This document shows positions 58,035 to 64,000 of a stretch of DNA of 64,000 bases, piece after piece. The notes under the pieces were generated by a model, which saw nothing but the letters and a program-made list of their open reading frames with translations, was not told the DNA's origin and searched no databases. Within the stretch, counting starts at the first letter, position 1; each line of letters starts with the position of its first letter. The DNA comes from Alphaproteobacteria bacterium (GTDB taxonomy: Bacteria; Pseudomonadota; Alphaproteobacteria; Micropepsales; Micropepsaceae), in contig JAGOBA010000002.1 of the NCBI GenBank assembly GCA_017983635.1, positions 62,001 to 126,000 on the forward strand, written 5' to 3'. The position numbers and the translations under genes were made by a program.

Positions 58035-58121
58035 GCGTTCCCTTCGATCCTTCTGAAACTCAAAATCACTCAGATTCAAAACCAACACTTCATGCGAACA
58101 AACGCCGATGCCTCGCGGTCA

Positions 58122-58769
58122 TCAAGCCGCGCCCCATTCCGGCGGACACAAAACGCGGAAGCCGCCAAGCCGCCCCGCCTCGATCAAAAATCGGGCTGAA
58201 AGCATCCCTGACGTGAGCGCAGCATGTACCACACTTTCCCGGCCAAATGCCAAGCCGATTTCGGCCTGAGTGAAGCATCCGATCACCGGAACTTCACCGG
58301 AAATTCGCGCATATTTCACAAGCTTTCCGCGATCCGCGGGGCCAGAGTCGGAAGCCTCGATCAGTGCGGCTATACGTCCATCGCGCGCGCGGAACGCTTC
58401 CTCGACCTGGGCAAAACCGACAATCGCAAGCCCAGCCCGGCGAGCGAGCCCGATGTGTTCCACACAGCGCTTGACCAACAACTGCTCGACTTGCCCCGCC
58501 AAATCGGGGGGACACTTGACCGCCATCTTCGCCGACTTGGAGAAGAGACCCTTCTCCACCGCCTTGGCGATCAGCGCCCGGTCGGCGGTGACCCAACAAC
58601 CCCGCCCCGGCAGCTTCTGCGCGATGTCGGGCACAATCACATCGTCGGGCCCGACGACAAAGCGCACCATCCGGTCTGGCGACTGCACTTCACCTGAAAC
58701 GATACAGCGCCGAAGGGGACCTTCGGCGCCGTCATCGTCGGATTGCTGTGAGGACCGCCCTCGCGCCAC
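58122..58769 (-). CDS. YlxR-type RNA-binding protein with L7Ae-like domain
   Basis: A 215-residue protein made of two modules: DUF448/YlxR (PLRRCIVSGEVQSPDRMVRFVVGPDDVIVPDIAQKLPGRGCWV) and an L7Ae/YlxQ-like domain (about 95-190, EHIGLARRAGLAIVGFAQVEEAF, GRIAALIEASDSG). In Gram-positives these are two separate genes; the fused form is usual in alphaproteobacteria. The GTG start at 58769 abuts the nusA stop, so it is co-transcribed with rimP-nusA. It probably acts on RNA in transcription or RNase P control. Confidence 0.9.
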   Translation of the reverse strand: MARGRSSQQSDDDGAEGPLRRCIVSGEVQSPDRMVRFVVGPDDVIVPDIAQKLPGRGCWVTADRALIAKAVEKGLFSKSAKMAVKCPPDLAGQVEQLLVKRCVEHIGLARRAGLAIVGFAQVEEAFRARDGRIAALIEASDSGPADRGKLVKYARISGEVPVIGCFTQAEIGLAFGRESVVHAALTSGMLSARFLIEAGRLGGFRVLCPPEWGAA

Positions 58770-60374
58770 CTAGGCCTCTTCCTCGGCCGGTTCGGCCGGC
58801 TCAGCGGCTTCCTCTTCGACCACTTTCGGCGCTTCAATCCAGCCGGCGGCAACGCGCGCTGCCATGATGACCGCATTCGCGTCCTCGGCGTTCAAACCGA
58901 AGCTCTCGAGGATCCCGGTCTGACGCTTGCGCTCGCCGTTGACCATCTCGTTCCAACCAAGCAGGTCGTCGGTCGCGCAGCCCGCCAGGTCTTCAAGCGA
59001 CTTCACGCCGCCCTCGCCCAACGCTACCGCCATCGATGGCGTAACGCCCTCGACCGTCATCAGATCGTCCTGCACGCCAAGCTCACGGCGCTTTTCGTCG
59101 AAAACCGCGTTCTGCTTCTCAAGATAATCCTGCGCCCGCTTCTGCAGCTCCGACGCCGTCTCTTCCCCGATGCCTTGGATCTCGGCCAGTTCCTCTGGAA
59201 CCACATAAGCGAGATCTTCGACCTGCGAGAAATTTTCAGAGGCCAACAATTGCGCCAGCGTCTCGTCAACATCGAGCGCGTTCATGAAAAGCTCCGTGCG
59301 CTTGCGGAACTGCTCCTGACGGCGCTCCGATTCCTCGGCCTCCGTCAGAATGTCGATCTGCCAGCCGGTAAGCTGCGACGCCAGACGCACGTTCTGCCCG
59401 CGTCGACCGATCGCCAGCGACAGCTGATCTTCGCCGACCACGACCTCGATGCGCCGCGCGTCTTCGTCGAGCACGACCTTTGCGACTTCCGCCGGTGCAA
59501 GCGAGTTCACGACGAAGTTCGCCGGATCGAGCGACCACGGAATAATATCGATCTTCTCGCCCTGAAGTTCCTGCACCACCGCCTGCACGCGACTACCGCG
59601 CATACCGACGCACGCGCCGACCGGATCGATCGAGGAGTCCTTTGAAATCACCGCAATCTTCGCCCGCGAGCCCGGATCGCGCGCCACCGACTTGATCTCG
59701 ATGATACCGTCATAAATCTCCGGCACTTCCTGCGCGAACAGCCGCGCCATGAACTGCGGATGGGTGCGCGACAGGAAAATTTGCGGACCGCGCGTCTCGC
59801 GGCGAACGTCATAGATGTAAGCGCGAATGCGGTCGCCCGTGCGGAATGTCTCGCGCGGCAACAGCTCGTCGCGCCGCACAAACGCCTCGCCACGTCCAAG
59901 GTCCACCACCACGTTGCCGTATTCGACACGCTTGACAGTGCCGTGCACGACCTCGCCGACGCGATCCTTGTATTCGTCGAATTGCTTCTCGCGCTCGGCG
60001 TCGCGCACCTTTTGGAAGATGACCTGCTTCGCCGCTTGCGCGGCAATACGGCCGAAGTCGATCGGCGGCAGCGGCTCGGCGATCAAGTCGCCGGTCTGCG
60101 CCGCCGGATTGCGGATCTGCGCTTCGTCGAGCGTGATCTCGGTCGCTTCGTTTTCGATCTTGTCGACGACCAGGCGCAGCCGATGCAGCCGCGTCTCGCC
60201 CGACTTCGGATCGATCTCGGCCTTGATTTCGTTGTCCTGGCCATAGCGCGACTTCGCCGCCTTTTGGATCGCCTCCTCCATCGCGGAGATCACGACCTGC
60301 TTATCGATCGATTTCTCGCGCGCGACCGCATCGGCGATCTGCAGGAGTTCTAGTCTGTTTGCACTGACGGCCAT
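58770..60374 (-). CDS. nusA: Transcription termination/antitermination protein NusA
   Basis: Binds RNA polymerase and RNA to control pausing and termination. The 534 residues hold the N-terminal polymerase-binding domain (ANRLELLQIADAVAREKSID), S1 domain (GTVKRVEYGNVVVDLGRGEAFVRRDELLP), two KH domains (GACVGMRGSRVQAVVQELQGEKIDII, AIGRRGQNVRLASQLTGW) and a C-terminal pair of helix-hairpin-helix units ending in an acidic tail (EEEAAEPAEPAEEEA). It follows rimP by 6 nt. Confidence 0.97.
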   Translation of the reverse strand: MAVSANRLELLQIADAVAREKSIDKQVVISAMEEAIQKAAKSRYGQDNEIKAEIDPKSGETRLHRLRLVVDKIENEATEITLDEAQIRNPAAQTGDLIAEPLPPIDFGRIAAQAAKQVIFQKVRDAEREKQFDEYKDRVGEVVHGTVKRVEYGNVVVDLGRGEAFVRRDELLPRETFRTGDRIRAYIYDVRRETRGPQIFLSRTHPQFMARLFAQEVPEIYDGIIEIKSVARDPGSRAKIAVISKDSSIDPVGACVGMRGSRVQAVVQELQGEKIDIIPWSLDPANFVVNSLAPAEVAKVVLDEDARRIEVVVGEDQLSLAIGRRGQNVRLASQLTGWQIDILTEAEESERRQEQFRKRTELFMNALDVDETLAQLLASENFSQVEDLAYVVPEELAEIQGIGEETASELQKRAQDYLEKQNAVFDEKRRELGVQDDLMTVEGVTPSMAVALGEGGVKSLEDLAGCATDDLLGWNEMVNGERKRQTGILESFGLNAEDANAVIMAARVAAGWIEAPKVVEEEAAEPAEPAEEEA

Positions 60375-60380
60375 AAGGTC

Positions 60381-60914
60381 CTACTCCGATTGCGCGCGGG
60401 CTTTGCCGGCGTCCTTTCTGCGTTTCAAATCATGGGCAATAAGTTCGTCGGTCAGAACGAGCTTCGCCTCGCCGATCGACATAAATGGAATAGCGATCTC
60501 GCCGGGTCCCTTACCCAAATCGGCTTCGAGTACGACGTCCTCGCCCCGAAGCCCCTTAAGCGTTCCGCGCAAGCGCTTGCGCCCGTCGAGCGGAAATTTC
60601 AGGTCGAGCCGCGCGTCATGCCCGGCATAGGTCTCGTAGTCGCGCCGCCGTGTCAGCGGCCGGTCGATCCCCGGCGACGACACCTCCAGCACGTACTCGC
60701 TGTCGATCGGATCGTTCTCTTCGAACGCCGCCGAAATCGCCCGGCTCAACCGTGCACAATCGTCGACATCCATCAGACCGTCCGCGCGCTCCGCCATCAC
60801 CTGCAAGGTCGGCCTGTTCGCGCCCGTCATGCGCACGCGCACGAGCGAATAGCCCAACGCTTCCGCGATGGGGGCGATCAATCCGTCAAGCTCTGTGGGT
60901 CGTACGTTCGTCAT
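60381..60914 (-). CDS. rimP: Ribosome maturation factor RimP
   Basis: 30S assembly factor, 177 residues starting at ATG 60914 (MTNVRPTELDG). Typical elements are GLIAPIAEALGYSLVRVRMTG, VDDCARLSRAISAAFEENDPIDSEYVLEVSSPGIDRPLTRRRDYETYAG. It opens the rimP-nusA-ylxR-infB operon. The 134-nt gap to trmB upstream should carry the operon promoter. Confidence 0.95.
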   Translation of the reverse strand: MTNVRPTELDGLIAPIAEALGYSLVRVRMTGANRPTLQVMAERADGLMDVDDCARLSRAISAAFEENDPIDSEYVLEVSSPGIDRPLTRRRDYETYAGHDARLDLKFPLDGRKRLRGTLKGLRGEDVVLEADLGKGPGEIAIPFMSIGEAKLVLTDELIAHDLKRRKDAGKARAQSE

Positions 60915-61048
60915 CGTTTCCAAGTGTCCGGACAAACACCTCTCGCGCCCGGCTGGGTTGCCCCAACCAGCGAACTAGCAATCAGCTATGTCCGAGAATG
61001 GCCGATATATATCCTTGCTGCCGCCCAGCGCCAAGGCCCAATCGGCTC

Positions 61049-61774
61049 TCAAATCCGGGTAAATCGCAAATAAATGCAGGGCCGCTCGGCGGCAATCGCT
61101 TTCTGCTCGTACCGTGTTGCGGGCCAATCGCCAGGCCGTACCCGCCAATCGTCCGCCCGCGTCGCCGTCCACGCGAACCGCGCATCGTGCGTCAAGTGCT
61201 GTAGCGCCCAGACGCCGTAATCTTCGTGATCGGTCGCAACGCGAAGCTCCGCCCCCGGTTTCATCGCGCGCGCGAGTTGATCGAGCGTCGCGTGTTGAAT
61301 GAACCGGCGCTTGTGATGCCGAAGCTTCGGCCACGGATCGGGAAAGAGCACATAGGCCGCGCTCAGCGACTGTGACGGCACGCGCGCCAACACATCGCGC
61401 GCATCACCCATATGCACACGCACATTGCCAAGCTTGCCCTCGTCGATGTGCCCCAAGAGCTTCGCGACGCCGTTCAAGAACGGCTCGCAACCGATATAGC
61501 CGATGTCGCCATGCGCCAGCGCTTGCGCGGCAAGATGCTCGCCGCCGCCGAATCCAACCTCGAACGCAAACCCGCGCGCGCCGGGAAACAGCGCCTGAAG
61601 ATCGAGCGCCCCTTCCGGCACCGCGATCTTCGGCAATAGATTTTGAATGAGACCTTGCTGATACGCGCTCAACGGCCGCCCAAGCCGGCGGCCGTAGATG
61701 TCGCTGCGCCGCCGGCCTTGCTCCGTCAGGCGAAGTGGCTCTTCAACTGCGCCGCAATATCCGTGCGCTCCCAC
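61049..61774 (-). CDS. trmB: tRNA (guanine-N7-)-methyltransferase TrmB
   Basis: SAM-dependent enzyme making m7G46 in tRNA. Motifs: [19 protein letters not shown] near the start, [21 protein letters not shown] (SAM loop), [20 protein letters not shown] and the end [19 protein letters not shown]. The only in-frame standard start before these is GTG 61774, which puts 49 nt of overlap with metK; a non-standard CTG at the metK stop would fit homologues better. It is downstream of metK, same strand. Confidence 0.92.
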   Translation of the reverse strand: MGAHGYCGAVEEPLRLTEQGRRRSDIYGRRLGRPLSAYQQGLIQNLLPKIAVPEGALDLQALFPGARGFAFEVGFGGGEHLAAQALAHGDIGYIGCEPFLNGVAKLLGHIDEGKLGNVRVHMGDARDVLARVPSQSLSAAYVLFPDPWPKLRHHKRRFIQHATLDQLARAMKPGAELRVATDHEDYGVWALQHLTHDARFAWTATRADDWRVRPGDWPATRYEQKAIAAERPCIYLRFTRI

Positions 61775-62895
61775 GAGAACCCGCCGTCCTTCTCAGGCGC
61801 ACGCCCAAAGTGACCGTAGGCCGCAGTCCGTGCATAGATCGGACAATTGAGCTTCAGATGCTCACGGATACCGCGCGGCTTCAGGCTCGCCATCTCCGGC
61901 AAAACCTTCTCAAGCTTCGCCTCGTCGATGCGGCCCGTACCGTGCAAATCAACGTAGAAAGACATCGGATCGGCAACACCGATCGCATAGGCAATCTGGA
62001 TCGTGCAACGATCACCGAGGCCTGCTGCCACAACATTCTTCGCGAGATAGCGTGCCATATAGGCCGCCGATCGATCGACCTTCGTCGGATCCTTGCCGGA
62101 GAAAGCGCCGCCGCCATGCGGTGCCGCTCCACCATATGTGTCGACGATGATCTTGCGGCCCGTGAGCCCCGTGTCGCCGTCCGGACCGCCGATGACGAAC
62201 CGGCCGGTCGGGTTCACGAACAACCCGTCGTCCGGGCACATCCAGCCGGCCGGCATCGCTGCTTCAACATAGGGCTTCACGACCGCACGGATGTCGCGCT
62301 GATCGAGCCCGTCGATATGCTGCGTCGAAACGACGATCTTCGTCGCGCGCACCGGCTTGCCGTTTTCGTACTGTAGCGTGACTTGGCTCTTCGCGTCCGG
62401 CAGCAACTCCTTCTTGCCGGCATGACGAGCGTCCGCCATCAACTTCAAAATCTTGTGCGACAGAAGGATCGGCGCCGGCATCAGCTCTTCGGTTTCGCGG
62501 CAGGCGTAACCAAACATGATGCCCTGGTCGCCCGCACCTTCGTCTTTGTTTCCCGCGGCGTCGACGCCGACCGCGATGTCCGCAGACTGCGCGTGCACCA
62601 AACATTCGATGCGCGCCTTGCGCCAATCAAAGCCTTCTTGCTCGTAGCCGATGTCCTTGATCGCCAACCGCGCCGCCTCGATCATCTGATCGTGGCCGAC
62701 GGATTCGGGCCCGCGAACCTCACCCGCAAGAACCACACGGTTCGTGGTGGCAAGCGTCTCAAGCGCGATTCGCGCTTCCGGCATATGGCCGAGCATAAGA
62801 TCCACGATCGAATCGGAAATCCGGTCGCAGACTTTGTCGGGATGGCCTTCGGAGACCGATTCGCTGGTGAACAGGTAATTCTTGCGGGATGACAT
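61726..62895 (-). CDS. metK: S-adenosylmethionine synthetase
   Basis: Makes SAM from methionine and ATP; 389 residues. [17 protein letters not shown] (ATP site), [21 protein letters not shown] and the [27 protein letters not shown] phosphate loop are all present and complete. Upstream, a strong terminator hairpin ends about 20 nt before the start codon and leaves no room for a promoter between, so either read-through or attenuation of transcription from the XRE gene is implied. Confidence 0.97.
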   Translation of the reverse strand: MSSRKNYLFTSESVSEGHPDKVCDRISDSIVDLMLGHMPEARIALETLATTNRVVLAGEVRGPESVGHDQMIEAARLAIKDIGYEQEGFDWRKARIECLVHAQSADIAVGVDAAGNKDEGAGDQGIMFGYACRETEELMPAPILLSHKILKLMADARHAGKKELLPDAKSQVTLQYENGKPVRATKIVVSTQHIDGLDQRDIRAVVKPYVEAAMPAGWMCPDDGLFVNPTGRFVIGGPDGDTGLTGRKIIVDTYGGAAPHGGGAFSGKDPTKVDRSAAYMARYLAKNVVAAGLGDRCTIQIAYAIGVADPMSFYVDLHGTGRIDEAKLEKVLPEMASLKPRGIREHLKLNCPIYARTAAYGHFGRAPEKDGGFSWERTDIAAQLKSHFA

Positions 62896-62909
62896 TGATG
62901 GGCTGCCGA

Positions 62910-62953
62910 TAAAAAAAGAGCCGCGCCAATCGCGGATCGCGAAAAGCGCGGCT
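62910..62953 (-). terminator. Terminator or attenuator immediately before metK
   Basis: Stem AGCCGCGC (62919-62926)/GCGCGGCT (62946-62953) with a structured 19-nt loop, followed on the minus strand by CTCTTTTTTT (T run to 62911). It lies after the XRE stop but only about 20 nt before the metK ATG, which makes an attenuator in the metK leader as likely as a simple terminator. Confidence 0.7.
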
Positions 62954-62977
62954 TTCTGTCAGGGATGCTAGGCTACG

Positions 62978-63448
62978 TCAAGCGCGCTGCGCTTCCCGCA
63001 GTTCGACAACCCGGAAATCGGGGAAGACTTCTTCTTCGCCGGTCAGCGATTTCACCAATTCCAGCATGCGCTTACGCACCCGCGGGTCGGTGATTTTCGT
63101 GAACGCGCGCACGAGCTGGAAGCCTTCCGCGCTCGAGACGAATTCCATCATGTAAGGGCCGGCATCGATGTCCGCGCTCGCGCCCATCGGGCTCGGACGC
63201 TTCACGCTCGCGTGCTCGCCTTGCAGATCGTCGAAGAAATACGATACCGGAACGCCGAGAATCGACGAGATATCATAGAGCCTGCTTGCGCCGATACGAT
63301 TGGCGCCCTTTTCGTACTTCTGGACCTGCTGGAACGTGAGGCCCAGAAGTTCGCCAAGTTTTTCCTGGCTCATTCCAATCAGCATCCTGCGTAGACGAAC
63401 GCGGCTGCCGACATGCGCATCGATAGAAGAGGGTTGTTTTTTGGCCAA
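62978..63448 (-). CDS. XRE-family helix-turn-helix regulator
   Basis: A 156-residue regulator. The HTH is VGSRVRLRRMLIGMSQEKLGELLGLTFQQVQKYEKGANRIGASRLYDISSILGVPVSYFF, a form conserved and abundant in alphaproteobacteria. The C-terminal part (FQLVRAFTKITDPRVRKRMLELVKSL) is helical. I chose TTG 63448 (LAKKQPSSIDAHVGS) because GGAG lies 8 nt upstream and homologues begin there; a longer frame to 63574 looks untranslated. In many related genomes this gene sits beside metK. Target genes are unknown. Confidence 0.87.
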   Translation of the reverse strand: MAKKQPSSIDAHVGSRVRLRRMLIGMSQEKLGELLGLTFQQVQKYEKGANRIGASRLYDISSILGVPVSYFFDDLQGEHASVKRPSPMGASADIDAGPYMMEFVSSAEGFQLVRAFTKITDPRVRKRMLELVKSLTGEEEVFPDFRVVELREAQRA

Positions 63449-63530
63449 GGGGGGAACTCCTGTACGACTGACACCAACGCCTGCTTGCGGCACCAGCCCG
63501 CAATCAGACTCCACGGAACTCTTTGTCAGT

Positions 63531-63551
63531 GGTCGTCTTTTTTTGACGACC
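63531..63551. promoter_or_regulatory. Inverted repeat upstream of the XRE gene
   Basis: Perfect GGTCGTC-T7-GACGACC, about 85 nt before the XRE start in a gene-free stretch of about 290 nt (63449-63742). It could be an operator for the regulator itself or an RNA hairpin in its leader. No other signal stands out in this gap. Confidence 0.4.
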
Positions 63552-63742
63552 TTGCCCCCCGAGGGCATACGCAAAAATGCACGGCACTTTCAGTGTTCTA
63601 GATAAGCGATTTTGGGGGCAAGGTTGGCTGCGGCACGACCCCTCGCGCAATGCAACCTGAACCTCAAGGCGGCCCCCAGTGGCCAACCTAGACTTCAATG
63701 ATTCTCACTAAACGCTACACGGTTGTAATGGTCAACTGCTCA

Positions 63743-64000
63743 TTAAGGGGTAGATCGAAAAAAGACCGTCGAAACCCCTGTCGCCAGCAGCAGCATGATA
63801 AGAAAAATCGCGTCTCCGGCGATGGAATAAATTGTCGGCACAAGCTGCGTGGGAAGTTCCGCATCTAGGACTCCAGTCTCATTGAGACCGAGCGACGCAA
63901 TGACCCGCCCATAGGGGTCGATCACCGCCGACACCCCCGTGTTCGCTGCGCGTATGATCGGCAAACCTTCTTCTGCCGCGCGAATTTTGGCGATCCCCAG
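63743..64000 (-). CDS. lnt: Apolipoprotein N-acyltransferase, C-terminal part (gene continues beyond window)
   Basis: The last 85 residues of Lnt, the inner-membrane enzyme that adds the third acyl chain to lipoproteins. The frame is open to the window edge and reads LGIAKIRAAEEGLPIIRAANTG, then SAVIDPYGRVIASLGLNETGVLDAELP, the end of the nitrilase-like domain, followed by the final membrane helix (IYSIAGDAIFLIMLLLATGV). The start and most of the protein lie outside. The lnt-XRE-metK-trmB order is common in alphaproteobacteria. Confidence 0.92.
   Translation of the reverse strand: MGIAKIRAAEEGLPIIRAANTGVSAVIDPYGRVIASLGLNETGVLDAELPTQLVPTIYSIAGDAIFLIMLLLATGVSTVFFRSTP

Overview
The window is a high-GC, gene-dense chromosomal segment of an alphaproteobacterium. 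Several marks agree: a RegB/RegA (PrrBA, ActSR) redox pair, MmcB, an Irr-type Fur regulator next to fabA-fabB-fabI, a contiguous dnaA-dnaN-recF-gyrB block, the mutM/ubiE-ubiB/coaBC-dut neighbourhood, and the rimP-nusA-ylxR-infB-rbfA-truB-rpsO-pnp series. I cannot place the order or genus from the sequence alone. No tRNA, rRNA, CRISPR array or intact transposase was found.

Layout. 1-2 kb: RegB (cut by the left edge) and RegA, then mmcB and a ferritin-like diiron protein. 4.2-10 kb: two tandem 911-residue RND/MMPL exporters, then TerB-like and nitroreductase genes. 11.4-11.9 kb: a ribbon-helix-helix/ParE-like pair whose toxin frame is broken. 11.9-19 kb: gyrB, recF, dnaN, dnaA on the minus strand and a rhodanese. 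19.5-24.4 kb: rpsT, enoyl-CoA hydratase, mutM, divergent ubiE-ubiB. 24.4-28.1 kb: an accessory island of repeats, an SdpR-like repressor with a small membrane protein, an orphan membrane protein, and a two-gene cassette of unknown function behind a candidate LexA box. 28.1-31.5 kb: coaBC-dut-Rrf2 regulator and cysK. 31.6-34.5 kb: accessory genes (membrane protein, SDR, DUF4143 ATPase) and a second candidate LexA box. 34.5-41.3 kb: SH3 protein, hydroxyacid dehydrogenase, RlmI-like methyltransferase, M48 protease, ABC exporter, MoeB. 41.4-47.2 kb: iron/peroxide cluster (DUF3501, Fe-S protein, rubrerythrin, Irr) divergent from fabA-fabB-fabI. 47.2-61 kb: the translation/RNA-processing series, interrupted by a TPR-sulfotransferase and a divergent pair of citrate-synthase-like genes. 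61-64 kb: trmB, metK, an XRE regulator and the end of lnt.

The housekeeping blocks are ordinary. What is less ordinary lies between them. At least three families of structured palindromic repeats recur in intergenic DNA, with compensatory base changes between copies. A direct repeat of about 110-120 bp that includes the last 12 nt of ubiB flanks the SdpR-like cassette. Two AT-rich GTTC-N7-GTTC sites match the alphaproteobacterial LexA box. A DNA-binding domain is fused to a citrate-synthase fold, and a strong terminator hairpin sits about 20 nt before the metK start codon. The best candidate for an undescribed system is the overlapping unknown pair at 26985-27804 with its putative SOS promoter.
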